A stretch of DNA of 50,778 nt, taken from the IMG/VR virus record IMGVR_UViG_3300036806_000033, positions 1-50,778 of that record, one strand, 5' to 3'. The notes under the pieces are model-generated. The model was given only the letters and a program-made list of their open reading frames with translations. It was not told the origin of the DNA and did no database searches. The translations under genes were made by a program, and so were the position numbers. Source of the DNA: a virus. Position 1 is the first letter of the stretch. The number at the start of each line of letters is the position of its first letter. Shown one piece after another: positions 1-8,245 of the stretch.

Positions 1-127
1 CGATCACGCTGTGTCCATTCTCCTTGGAATTCTCTGGCTTTGAAGCGAAGGTTTTTAAGATAGTCGAAAAGAACTTCATAGTCACCTCTAGTCTCATCTG
101 TTGATAGACGTTCTAAATATTCTCTTA
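1..127. repeat. Terminal direct repeat, left copy (circle junction)
   Basis: These 127 bases are identical to the last 127 of the window, and the portal gene reads in frame across the join. The molecule is therefore circular, or circularly permuted, with a unit length of about 50,651 bp. A length of exactly 127 suggests an assembler k-mer overlap, so physical ends cannot be inferred. Confidence 0.95.
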
Positions 128-752
128 GTTCACCTAAAGATATAATAGATCTAACAAACTTAGGAGTATGGTAAAATGATTCAGCAGTAGGATTCATCAC
201 TACATCAAGAGGAGATAACCTCTTAATAGCAGGACCAATAAATCCTGTTTGCATCATTCCTGGTAATTGTTCAGCTCGGTTGTCCACCCATTGAACAGTA
301 GCGAAACAATTACCAAAGTCGATATAATCAGCAATAATCTTTTCTAATTCAGTGATGAAGTGAGGCTGATCAATAGCCCAGCCGATATAATTGATAATAG
401 CATCACGTTTAAGAACTTGCTGATCATCTAGTTCATTAGCTTCCCAGTAAATATTCTTACGCTGGGGTAACAATGTAGCGATGTAGTTCGCTAAAAGATT
501 GTCCCGAATTTGACAGGACTTTGGCACCGTTGTTTTGTTCTTCCACGGTAGAGTAGCGTTCGACGTCTGAGTTGTATCCGTTGCGAATATGTATCGACGG
601 ATCTCTTCCCAGTCGTTGACCTTCCGTTGACGTAATACGTTCCATTCTACAAATTTCTCCGTTAACCTAATAGCCAATCTATCAGGTACTAAGAATCCAG
701 TCGGTTGACCAGATCCTATTACATTTTCTAATGAGAGTACAGAACCAGTCAT
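1..752 (-). CDS. Portal (head-tail connector) protein, N-terminal part
   Basis: This is the first 250 codons of a 622-residue portal protein whose remainder lies at 49535-50778; the reading frame is continuous across the circle junction. The start ATG at 752-750 begins MTGSVLSLENVIGSGQ, and the next upstream gene stops immediately before it. The portal ring sits at one capsid vertex, is the DNA entry and exit channel, and docks the terminase. Assignment rests on position (terL upstream, scaffold and capsid protein downstream), on length, and on podovirus-portal features in the C-terminal part, including a Gln/Met/Pro-rich tail. The N-terminal region contains segments such as NLLANYIATLLPQRKN that fit the family style. 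Confidence 0.85.
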   Translation of the reverse strand, partial: MTGSVLSLENVIGSGQPTGFLVPDRLAIRLTEKFVEWNVLRQRKVNDWEEIRRYIFATDTTQTSNATLPWKNKTTVPKSCQIRDNLLANYIATLLPQRKNIYWEANELDDQQVLKRDAIINYIGWAIDQPHFITELEKIIADYIDFGNCFATVQWVDNRAEQLPGMMQTGFIGPAIKRLSPLDVVMNPTAESFYHTPKFVRSIISLGELREYLERLSTDETRGDYEVLFDYLKNLRFKAREFQGEWTQRD

Positions 753-920
753 TTATGGCTGTTCTTTAAGATTCTTTCGTACTTGTCTTGAAATTCTCAA
801 TGCTTCACGTCCTTGCCGATAAGCCGGCGACTCCATAGTATCCGTGTCTTGTACGTTAGGTGTTACGACTGTTCCATCAGGACCAGGAGCAGGGTGGTCA
901 AAGTTTTGATCAATAGGCAT
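753..920 (-). CDS. Small hypothetical protein between terL and portal
   Basis: This 55-residue ORF (begins MPIDQNFDHPAPGPDG) fills the gap between terL and portal with no spare bases: its TAA follows the portal ATG and its ATG abuts the terL stop. The C-terminal half is charged and helical (REALRISRQVRKNLKEQP). It shares the motif HPAPGP with the small protein at 43489-43725. No function is recognised; the packing within the late operon argues that it is a real gene. Confidence 0.75.
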   Translation of the reverse strand: MPIDQNFDHPAPGPDGTVVTPNVQDTDTMESPAYRQGREALRISRQVRKNLKEQP

Positions 921-2486
921 TTATACTACGCCTCCAAAGCGTGGGTGGTATGTAAATAAGGGTTTATCTGTTTTATGTTGGTTAAGTGTCATTGGTGCTA
1001 ATACATTCTTGATTGCACAGGCTAAAGCGTCTTTGCAATCATCATGTGGAGGATTCTGAAGAATAAGTTCTTCTTCTAAAACCTGACAATTGCCCCCCGC
1101 GTAATGCCAGATCTGACGATTCTGGTACCGTGGTTCGAGGACTGCGAGTATACGCTCCGCCTTCGATCCTTCAAACCTAGATGGGGAGTATTCTTCGACT
1201 GAGAGAGAGAGACCAGCTGGTCTGATATAGTTGTCACGTATGTCCTCAACAATCATTCTTTGTCCGGCAGTTGTTTCTGCCATAAGCTTTCTAAAGCCCC
1301 ATTTCTCGTACATCTTGAAGAGACGTTTATAGACTTCAGATATTTTAGTAGTTTTGAATCTTTCAACTTCTAAGATATAGTAGTTGAGTTTCCCGTCGAC
1401 TCCAACAATGACGATTGAAGTATAGTCACTACGTAGCCCTGTGGTATATGCAAAGTCGACTGCCGCAATGAGGTTAAGTCTATTGCCCTTAAAGAACCAT
1501 CTACCGTCTCGTACACTAAGATGGCCGGGTTCATAGTACTGGAAGAGGTCTTTTCCAATTGGAGATGAATCGACGTCATGGGGATCATTATAGTATTGGG
1601 CTCTAAAGTGAGTTTGGTTGATATACTGCGACCGTTTTTCAGCCAATATTTTTTGGTCGAAACCGAACCATTTTCCATCGTAACGTTGCTGCCTAGGCCA
1701 TAAGAATTCTCCGGTACCGTCCCCGAGACTTTCGACGGGATATTCTTTAACATCGTAAAGAGGCCGTCTATGTATGATTTCACCGTAGTCATTATATTCA
1801 TCGACTGTCATTTCTTGTAAATGAGGATAGATATCTTTAGGATGATAACGTGTACCAACAACTAAGACACGTGGGTGGGTACTTTGAATAGACGATAAGT
1901 AACCATATTGTTCTCGAGTCTTTTCACGACCTTCTTCCGTGTAAGCATTAGAAGCAGTGACTCCATCATCGAACACAATAATATCACAATGAAGCCCCAC
2001 AATATTAGTGGTAAGGCCAGCAGTAATAATGGAAGGATCACGAATAGACTCAGCAGCACGTCTAGGATCATCAATTGATATCTCCCGTTCTGTCCATTTT
2101 TCTCGTTTAGCTTCATCTATATGAACCATTTCTGGCCACAATAAACGATAGTTAGTGGAGGTAAATATATCTTTAATAAACTTTAACTGCTTAGTAGCTA
2201 ACAATGAAGTAGAAGAAATATAAAGAACTCTGAGAGTAGGATCTTTAGTAAGTTGCCAAGCTACCCAATAAGCAGCAATAGCACTCTTCATATGGTCACG
2301 TGGTAGTAAAAGAAGCTGATAACTATTAGCGTTAGAAGCTGATAACCACCGACATATTTCTAAATGAATCGAACCTAGTAAACGTAAAGGATGAATAGTA
2401 TTAATAAAAAAGATAAAGTCTAATTCACACTTTAATCTGATTTCACTACGTTGGGCCTCAAGAACGGTCTTCTTAGGTCTTCCCAC
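921..2486 (-). CDS. terL: Terminase large subunit
   Basis: This 521-residue packaging motor has an N-terminal ATPase and a C-terminal nuclease. Visible motifs are a degenerate Walker A (LPRDHMKSA, about 61-69), a Walker B strand (DIIVFDDGV, about 168-176), and a coupling motif GTRYHP at 211-216. The RNase H-like nuclease has acidic residues in AAVDFAYTTG (D344), D354 and the C-terminal HDDCKDA. It cuts and translocates DNA through the portal. Length suits a podovirus TerL. No classical small terminase was recognised next to it; the adjacent 50-residue protein is the only positional candidate. Confidence 0.95.
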   Translation of the reverse strand: MGRPKKTVLEAQRSEIRLKCELDFIFFINTIHPLRLLGSIHLEICRWLSASNANSYQLLLLPRDHMKSAIAAYWVAWQLTKDPTLRVLYISSTSLLATKQLKFIKDIFTSTNYRLLWPEMVHIDEAKREKWTEREISIDDPRRAAESIRDPSIITAGLTTNIVGLHCDIIVFDDGVTASNAYTEEGREKTREQYGYLSSIQSTHPRVLVVGTRYHPKDIYPHLQEMTVDEYNDYGEIIHRRPLYDVKEYPVESLGDGTGEFLWPRQQRYDGKWFGFDQKILAEKRSQYINQTHFRAQYYNDPHDVDSSPIGKDLFQYYEPGHLSVRDGRWFFKGNRLNLIAAVDFAYTTGLRSDYTSIVIVGVDGKLNYYILEVERFKTTKISEVYKRLFKMYEKWGFRKLMAETTAGQRMIVEDIRDNYIRPAGLSLSVEEYSPSRFEGSKAERILAVLEPRYQNRQIWHYAGGNCQVLEEELILQNPPHDDCKDALACAIKNVLAPMTLNQHKTDKPLFTYHPRFGGVV

Positions 2487-2491
2487 AAGAA

Positions 2492-2644
2492 CTATTCTTT
2501 CTCTTCTATTTTAGGTTTATTTTGTTCATTAACCTGCTGTTGTAACTTAACAATTAATCCTGAGACCGTCTTAAAAGGCATGTTGCCTAAAGATTCAGAA
2601 AGAATTAAAAGTTCTTGTTCAGTCAATGTTAAAGTATAAATCAT
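2492..2644 (-). CDS. Small conserved-type phage protein, 50 aa
   Basis: This ORF begins MIYTLTLTEQELLILSESLG and ends in a charged tail. Its ATG overlaps the TGA of the upstream tailspike gene (ATGA), the usual sign of translational coupling, and its stop lies 5 nt before the terL start. The fold looks like a short strand followed by two helices. Similar short proteins occur in many phages next to structural genes; their function is not known to me. It could be a small-terminase or chaperone-like partner, but only position suggests that. Confidence 0.75.
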   Translation of the reverse strand: MIYTLTLTEQELLILSESLGNMPFKTVSGLIVKLQQQVNEQNKPKIEEKE

Positions 2645-4275
2645 GATGCTGCGACTGTCCAATTAGTTCCGTTGTAATAACCAAGTACATGATTAGAACC
2701 TGTTCCAGCTATAGTTGCTCCCCATATAGCTGTAGTACTATCTGTAAAGGAAACTAACATTCCTTCAACTGCCGTAGAAGGTCTATTTGCAAATGTAACT
2801 GCTGTTCCACGTATTGAATTAGTCACTACATTATTGGGGAAAAGAGTAGGCAAGACAAACTGATTATTAGAATTATCTACAATCATATTTCCCACAGTTT
2901 CCCAACAAGGACCATCTCCGAGAAATGGATTACTAGAAGCTGTTGCAGAATTCCAAGTTATTATATTACCAATAGCTGTTGATCTAGAAGCTAAACCTCC
3001 GTTTGAGATAAAAAATGCTGGGCTATGCCCTGCCGCTGGGCTCTGAAATATATTTCCTAATAAATTAATATTTCCTCTAAATTTAAACCATATAACACGA
3101 TCATCAGCATTAATATTATTTGCAGCCCATCTACAACCTATAATATTTATAGGTTCAAGACCAGAACTTGGACCCCCAGTTAATAGTAATCTACTGGAAC
3201 CTTCTGTATTAGAACCTATAATAGATACAACATCATCGGGATTACCGATATCAAAGTCGGCTATAGAACAAGAACCTCCACCACCTCCGTACCACCTAAA
3301 ACTTCCTGAATTATTAGCCGAATTAGTAGCTTGAGTAGTAGAGACTCCTCTTTTACCGCTTAAAAATGTAGAGTTAATAAATGTATGGGTTTTAGATTGA
3401 GAATGTTCTATGCTATAAGCAGCATTAAAAAAGTTTTCAACGATACAATCATAAATTCCATCTAAATCATTATTAACATCACCACCAGCCCCATCAGAAG
3501 TATCATCTCCAATACACCATCTAAATCCTTTAGTAAGACCAGCTGATGCTGAATTAGTACCATTCATGGTTATATTTTGAAAATGTCTATTAGTAGACGT
3601 TGTTCCAGTTGCTGTCTCTAATCTAATACCTTCGGCTAAAGGAAAATTAATAGATGAATTAATTATAAAATCTTTGAAAGAAGAATCTCTACAACCACGT
3701 ATTCTAAACATAGGAGACGTAGTGTCACCTCTCCAAGTAAAGTTAGTTCCTTTTCCTGTTGAAGAAGATCCACAACCCAACCAACTTACAGAAGAAATAC
3801 CTGTCGGATTATATATATTTATAGTTCCTGTTACATTAAATGAACCTACAGGACCTAATATTTGAACATTATTTTTACTTATAGTAAAACCTGGAATTAC
3901 CCCACCAGAAGACAAACCTCTAGCATCTACAATACCTCCTGTAGATGGAAGAGCTGCAATAGCAGCTGCTATTTTATCTCCTGCTGTGTCTCCTGAAAAC
4001 ACTGCTGCGTAAAGGACAGGACCAGATGGACCAAATATAGTATTATTTAAATCACTTAAACGTACAGCTGAATTAGCTGTAGAAGGACTTCCTAGGTTTA
4101 TGATTTCATTAGAATTCATATCCAATTCAGAATTCATATAATTAGGAGATGTACCATCCCTAGATAACGTATTTTCTATTGCTGTAACAGTAGAAGAACT
4201 ATTGTTATTCAGTGTACTAGCCGCAGTAACTAAAGTTCCCTGACTTACTACATTATTTAAAATTAATTTAGACAT
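2641..4275 (-). CDS. Tailspike / receptor-binding protein with beta-helix body
   Basis: This 544-residue virion protein has three apparent parts. Residues 1-80 form an attachment module with the motif LDMNSNEIINLGSPST followed by VRLSDL, typical of podovirus fibre N-termini. A middle region (about 85-480) is rich in short Gly, Asn and Ser turns and repeated hydrophobic strands, as in right-handed parallel beta-helix spikes; it includes GGIVDARGLSSGG and SIEHSQSKTHTFINSTF. The C-terminal tail (GMLVSFTDSTTAIWGATI) is a small beta domain. It probably binds or degrades a surface polysaccharide. The N-terminal module is paralogous to that of the fibre at 45528-46667. Confidence 0.8.
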   Translation of the reverse strand: MSKLILNNVVSQGTLVTAASTLNNNSSSTVTAIENTLSRDGTSPNYMNSELDMNSNEIINLGSPSTANSAVRLSDLNNTIFGPSGPVLYAAVFSGDTAGDKIAAAIAALPSTGGIVDARGLSSGGVIPGFTISKNNVQILGPVGSFNVTGTINIYNPTGISSVSWLGCGSSSTGKGTNFTWRGDTTSPMFRIRGCRDSSFKDFIINSSINFPLAEGIRLETATGTTSTNRHFQNITMNGTNSASAGLTKGFRWCIGDDTSDGAGGDVNNDLDGIYDCIVENFFNAAYSIEHSQSKTHTFINSTFLSGKRGVSTTQATNSANNSGSFRWYGGGGGSCSIADFDIGNPDDVVSIIGSNTEGSSRLLLTGGPSSGLEPINIIGCRWAANNINADDRVIWFKFRGNINLLGNIFQSPAAGHSPAFFISNGGLASRSTAIGNIITWNSATASSNPFLGDGPCWETVGNMIVDNSNNQFVLPTLFPNNVVTNSIRGTAVTFANRPSTAVEGMLVSFTDSTTAIWGATIAGTGSNHVLGYYNGTNWTVAAS

Positions 4276-5004
4276 TTAAAAAATAGGAATATATCCAGTA
4301 GTACCACCACTATCTACGATAGTTAACCATTTTTGAACTGTTGTATGAGCACCTGCTGGACCTACAGAACCTAAAACTGTAGCTACTGTAGTATTAGCAG
4401 AAAAAGAACCTGCATCTACAAATTGAATGGGTCCCGAAGCTGCTGTAGTCGCTAAATTAAAACTTTGAGTATTACCATTATTTCTGAAATTCCATACACC
4501 GCTTGCTGAAGCTCCAAAACCACTGCCGTTAGTCCATTGATAACTGTTAACTCCAGAAGAAACAATAAATGTTGCTGCTCTAGAACTTTGAGTTGTTATT
4601 ATATCAGCTCCTGTTGCTGTCCAAGAATTTGCATTAGAGACGTTATAGTTAAATTTATCAACACCGTTTATTGAAATGCCTAATCCAGTAGTAGAAACAC
4701 TGTATAAACCAGTAGTTGTATTTCCAATTGATAAAGATGGAGTGGCTGCTGCTCCTGCTGAAGAAGTCCTGAGAAGACCCCCAGTCGTTACTGCTCCAGA
4801 AGAACCTGCATAAGTAAATCCAGCATCAGAAGATACTACACCACCTAAATTAAATAGAACTTGAGTAGTTGCCCCACCAGTAATAGTAGAAGTACCTATA
4901 GTAATTCCTCCACCGGCAGTAGCAAGATTACCTGCACCATCAGTAAGAGTTACATAAGAAGAAGCATCGGGTGCAAAAGCACCTTTTAATTGTTTTGCAG
5001 TCAA
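4276..5004 (-). CDS. Tail fibre-like protein, TTG start
   Basis: This 242-residue Gly/Ser/Thr-rich beta protein has segments such as TPSLSIGNTTTGLYS, common in trimeric phage fibres. The first codon is TTG, overlapping the TGA of the upstream 57-residue ORF (TTGA), so translation is probably by re-initiation. Its N-terminus (TAKQLKGAFAPDASSYVTL) is nearly the same as that of the upstream ORF, showing a duplicated module. It ends just before the tailspike start. It may be a side fibre or a trimerising accessory of the spike. Confidence 0.7.
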   Translation of the reverse strand: MTAKQLKGAFAPDASSYVTLTDGAGNLATAGGGITIGTSTITGGATTQVLFNLGGVVSSDAGFTYAGSSGAVTTGGLLRTSSAGAAATPSLSIGNTTTGLYSVSTTGLGISINGVDKFNYNVSNANSWTATGADIITTQSSRAATFIVSSGVNSYQWTNGSGFGASASGVWNFRNNGNTQSFNLATTAASGPIQFVDAGSFSANTTVATVLGSVGPAGAHTTVQKWLTIVDSGGTTGYIPIF

Positions 5005-5174
5005 ATTAGTGTTCCATTTCCATCGGTGAATGTAATATGTTTAGAACCATCTCTAGCTTTAGAACCAAAGAGTTTAGTTCCTCCTCGAGTGAGTGTTCCG
5101 TTACCATCTGTTTGAGTTACATACATACTACCGTCAGGAGCAGTAGAACTTAAAAGAAGTTGTTTAGCAGTCAT
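5001..5174 (-). CDS. Small duplicated-module virion protein, 57 aa
   Basis: This ORF starts MTAKQLLLSSTAPDGSMYV. It contains two copies of a short module, PDGSMYVTQTDGNGTL and RDGSKHITFTDGNGTL, and a third related copy opens the following 242-residue protein. The stop overlaps the TTG start of that protein. It may be a shaft or linker unit, or the remnant of a longer fibre that was split. TAGGATAAA upstream of the ATG is a moderate ribosome site. Confidence 0.65.
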   Translation of the reverse strand: MTAKQLLLSSTAPDGSMYVTQTDGNGTLTRGGTKLFGSKARDGSKHITFTDGNGTLI

Positions 5175-5204
5175 TTTATCCTATACGTGCGCGCTTCCGC
5201 ACTT

Positions 5205-5411
5205 TTACTTTGTTATACTTGCCCGCTTCAAACTATTTAGGGTAGGCATACTTGCCCGCTTCGACCATCTAGTGTTGATAGCATGCGTCGCTATTTTTGA
5301 TAATTGTTTAGAAGATAAGGCTTCTGCTCTGGCAAATCCACCTTTAGAAGCTCCTAGAGCACCTAAAATTCTACCGTGCTCGCCGAGATTTTCCACTTTG
5401 TATGCCTCCAC
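5205..5411 (-). CDS. Small basic phage protein, 68 aa
   Basis: The protein begins MEAYKVENLGEHGRILGALG and contains GASKGGFARAEALSSKQ followed by a TRWSKRA element. This KGG..RA.ALS....I...A...RW pattern recurs in small phage and bacterial basic proteins. The last 30 residues hold two SKRAS/LKRAS-like repeats, mirrored in the DNA by repeated cttgcccgcttc. The start overlaps the end of the upstream repeat protein by 41 nt. Function is unknown; nucleic acid binding is possible from the charge. Confidence 0.6.
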   Translation of the reverse strand: MEAYKVENLGEHGRILGALGASKGGFARAEALSSKQLSKIATHAINTRWSKRASMPTLNSLKRASITK

Positions 5412-7170
5412 GTGTTCCTAAAGCTACTGCTGCATAATGGTGATCCAGCTTTCTAATTCCTTCACGCCAGGGACGTGCGTGAATGTATTCGCTATCAATA
5501 GTTCTTCCACCTACTACTAATTGCGAAGATATGCCTAAAGCTTTACCTAATCCAGAAGCAGTGCCTACGGCTGAGATAGTAGTAAGAGATAATCCTACTG
5601 CAGCTGCAGTTCCTAAACCAGAAGCTTCAGCTAAAGCTGTTGTCGCTCCTGAAGATATTGCTAAAGCTGTGCCAGTACCACTTGAAGATGCTACTGCGTT
5701 AAATGTAACTGCACCAATACTTGTTGCAGTTCCTGTACCCGAAGATGAAGCTACAGCGTTAAATAGAGCATTTCCAGTACCATCTGCACTACCAACACCT
5801 GAAGCAGAGGCTATACCATTAAAGGTAGCCATGCCTGTGAAAGAAGCTGTGCCTGTACCTGTGGCAGAAGCAACGGAGGCTGCTACACTAGCGCCAATAC
5901 CTGTTGCACTACCTATACCGCTCGCAGAACCTAAAGAAGCTGCTACAGAAGCTCCTATACCGTCTGCTGTACCTGTGCCTGTAGCAGATGCTACTGAACC
6001 TGTAGAAAAAGCAACTCCTAAGGCTGTACCTGTTCCAGAAGCAGAACCAACTGCTACAGCAGTACTTGCACCGATAAATGAAGAACTGCCAACACCAGTG
6101 GCTGAAGCTACAGCTACATTTATTCCAGTTCCTATGAAGGAAGAAGAACCAGTTCCTTGTGCACTACCTACCGAAGCAGCTGTTGAAGCACCAATTCCTG
6201 AGGCTGTACCCGTACCTTGAGAAGCTGCAACTGCATTAAATGTAGCTGCGCCTATTACTGTAGAAGAGCCAATACCTGTGGCAGAAGCTGTTGAAGCAGC
6301 TGTAGAAAGACTTATTCCTGTTGCAGCGCCAGTTCCGGTGGAAGAACCAACTGCTACGTTGATTCCTGTACCTACAACTGTTGAAGAACCAGTACCTGTC
6401 GCTGAAGCTACCGCATTAAAAGTAGATTTACCGACAACAGAAGAAGAACCTGTACCGCTTGCCGCTGCTACTGAGGCTGCTGTAGCAGCACCTATACCTG
6501 TAGCTGTTCCTGTACCACTAGCTGAAGCAACATTACTTGCACCACCCGACATGAGGGTGACGCACCACATCTGGGTATCTGTGGAATTGCACGTTGCCGT
6601 CAGCGTTATAGCTGCGTTGGAGCTCAAAACCTGATGCGCGAATAACGCACCATTCCCATCAACGGTGTCCTGCGTCCAGGGCGAAGACGCTGCCGTGAAT
6701 GTGTTTCCAGCAACACCGAAACCGACCGCCGCCTCCGCTGAGGCGGATAAGGTTCCGGTAGATGCGCTGCTTTTCGGGCTAGTGTTCGTGGCATCGTTAG
6801 TGGCGACGTGTTTGTCGAACACAGCGCCGGTCAGTCCTGCGATCTCCCATATCCCGATATCGGCGTAACCTATAGTTCCGTTGAACGTAGCCGTAATCGT
6901 TTTCGATCCGGTCGTGGGACTTAGAAATCCCTGAACAAAGGCTTTGGTCCCGATGTTCGCATTGGAAACATTTCCGAGACCACAATCGACTGCTGTATCC
7001 CCTTTGTCGGTCGTGATTGTAACGGTCGTTGCTGAGGCGGGATCAAAATAACCAGCGACAGCGATTACAGAACCAGCAGCAATCCCGCTGGGGAACACTG
7101 CAACTATTGTCGTCCCCGTGGTCGGGCTAGTAGTGTTAGCGAATTGTCCAGATACGAATGAGATCGCCAT
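5371..7170 (-). CDS. Large repeat-containing fibre/adhesin-like protein
   Basis: This 599-residue protein has two distinct parts. Residues 1-210 form a beta-rich domain (starts MAISFVSGQFANTTSPTTG; includes GYADIGIWEIAGLTG) encoded by visibly GC-richer DNA. Residues about 212-550 are about 17 imperfect copies of a 20-residue unit with consensus close to VASATGTGTATGIGAST. The last 40 residues are basic (TIDSEYIHARPWREGIRKL, then GGIQSGKSRRAR). Gly at fixed positions suggests a glycine-rich helical or beta-solenoid shaft. Its place among fibre genes suggests a tail or capsid appendage. The composition break near 6540 points to a fusion of an acquired N-terminal domain with a resident repeat tract. 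Confidence 0.75.
   Translation of the reverse strand: MAISFVSGQFANTTSPTTGTTIVAVFPSGIAAGSVIAVAGYFDPASATTVTITTDKGDTAVDCGLGNVSNANIGTKAFVQGFLSPTTGSKTITATFNGTIGYADIGIWEIAGLTGAVFDKHVATNDATNTSPKSSASTGTLSASAEAAVGFGVAGNTFTAASSPWTQDTVDGNGALFAHQVLSSNAAITLTATCNSTDTQMWCVTLMSGGASNVASASGTGTATGIGAATAASVAAASGTGSSSVVGKSTFNAVASATGTGSSTVVGTGINVAVGSSTGTGAATGISLSTAASTASATGIGSSTVIGAATFNAVAASQGTGTASGIGASTAASVGSAQGTGSSSFIGTGINVAVASATGVGSSSFIGASTAVAVGSASGTGTALGVAFSTGSVASATGTGTADGIGASVAASLGSASGIGSATGIGASVAASVASATGTGTASFTGMATFNGIASASGVGSADGTGNALFNAVASSSGTGTATSIGAVTFNAVASSSGTGTALAISSGATTALAEASGLGTAAAVGLSLTTISAVGTASGLGKALGISSQLVVGGRTIDSEYIHARPWREGIRKLDHHYAAVALGTRGGIQSGKSRRAR
5510..6540 (-). repeat. About 17 imperfect 60-bp tandem repeats (in-frame)
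   Basis: The DNA here is a run of 60-bp units that encode the 20-residue repeats of the 599-residue protein. Unit copies differ at many third positions but keep the Gly-Thr-Gly core. Opposite-strand ORFs at 5483-6220 and 6278-6634 are by-products of this repetition. Such tracts usually vary in copy number. Confidence 0.8.
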
Positions 7171-7180
7171 TGGCGACCTA

Positions 7181-7630
7181 CTAACTTATAGATGCAACAA
7201 GTGCATTCAAAACAGTTTGAAGACCTACTGTTTGTGCAGGAGTAAATACCGACATAATACGCGTACCATCAGAATTGAGTTTCTCTGCTTGAATAAAACC
7301 ACCTGTATCCTTAGGAAAGTTAGATATAATCCAATCTATACATGCTTGAGACGCATTAACAACAGATGTTATATCACTGGTTAAAGTACCTGCATAACCA
7401 GGGATGTTAGCAGTTGCATATGTATTTAATCCAACAACATTCTTATATGCATTTAAATTTGTAATAACTCCAGACAACTGATCGAGCATTGAAAAGACAT
7501 AAGCAGTGTTGATGTTATTAGACTGAATAACAATTACAGCTGCAGCTGCTTGTTGTTTAATTCCAGCTGCATAGTTCTGTAATTGAGACAAAACAGCACC
7601 TAAAGATGGTTGTGTAGATGCCGGAAACAT
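7181..7630 (-). CDS. Conserved-type virion-cluster protein, 149 aa
   Basis: The protein starts MFPASTQPSLGAVLSQLQNY and is mostly alpha-helical with Ala/Gln-rich helices and a GGFIQAEKLNSDGTRIM turn. It lies between the repeat protein and a 58-residue ORF in the late operon, with 10 nt or less between genes. No catalytic motif is visible. It is probably a structural or assembly component; function not recognised. Confidence 0.7.
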   Translation of the reverse strand: MFPASTQPSLGAVLSQLQNYAAGIKQQAAAAVIVIQSNNINTAYVFSMLDQLSGVITNLNAYKNVVGLNTYATANIPGYAGTLTSDITSVVNASQACIDWIISNFPKDTGGFIQAEKLNSDGTRIMSVFTPAQTVGLQTVLNALVASIS

Positions 7631-7631
7631 T

Positions 7632-7808
7632 TTACTTAACTTCTCTATATGCTTGAATCATCAATTTATGAATCTCTTTAGAATCTGTTATACCTTGTTC
7701 AGAAGCTAATAAAATAGCATCAGACATGGCTTTTTCTCGACGTTGTGAGAGTTCTTTATTCTCCGGCTTCAAAGAAGACGCAGAAACACCTACAGCTTCG
7801 ACTATCAT
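7632..7808 (-). CDS. Small helical protein, 58 aa
   Basis: This ORF begins MIVEAVGVSASSLKPENKEL and ends IHKLMIQAYREVK. It is charged and predicted helical. Its ATG overlaps the TAA of the upstream gene (TAATG) and its stop lies 1 nt before the next start. Operon packing supports it; no function can be given. Confidence 0.7.
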   Translation of the reverse strand: MIVEAVGVSASSLKPENKELSQRREKAMSDAILLASEQGITDSKEIHKLMIQAYREVK

Positions 7809-8245
7809 TAGTCTAATGCAATCGTAGAAGCAGTAGTTAATTGAGGAGTAACGCCATTACCAGTGACGATATTGGGAGTTACTGTACCAGACCAATAGAT
7901 ATCAGAGGCACCACCGCCAGTTTTACCGACTGAGAAATGAGTAACCGTACCTGATCCACCGGTACCTGCAGGAAAGGTAATAGCTGCAACTGGAGAACAA
8001 ACAGTCGGATTAGTCCCGGAAACCGTCCAACCACCTGTATCCCTATTCACATTCACACGTGCGTAAGAAGTATAAGTAGCTTCAGAGGTAGATTGAGTAC
8101 CAGCATCACCTGGATCTGCAGTATGCAGGGCTACAGCTATCTGGGTAATGGGAGAAGCAGTAGCGTTAATAGCAACATTAGCCCAAGTAGTAGCATTGAA
8201 AATTAATTTAAGTATATTTGATTCTGTGACGTCTGCGATAGACAT
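7808..8245 (-). CDS. Beta-rich phage structural protein, 145 aa
   Basis: The protein carries the segment ITQIAVALHTADPGDAG, then a YTSYARVNVNRDTGGW block and a FSVGKTGGGASDIYWSG block. This is the pattern of a widespread phage family of about 140 residues usually found near tail or neck genes. All-beta content suggests a small head-tail or fibre-adaptor protein. Neighbours overlap by single codons on both sides. Confidence 0.7.
   Translation of the reverse strand: MSIADVTESNILKLIFNATTWANVAINATASPITQIAVALHTADPGDAGTQSTSEATYTSYARVNVNRDTGGWTVSGTNPTVCSPVAAITFPAGTGGSGTVTHFSVGKTGGGASDIYWSGTVTPNIVTGNGVTPQLTTASTIALD

Noticed and set aside
5483-6634. Long rightward ORFs (245 and 118 residues) opposite the repeat protein
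   Set aside because: They are Pro/Val/Ala/Glu-rich mirror products of the 60-bp repeats, have no ribosome site and oppose the operon.
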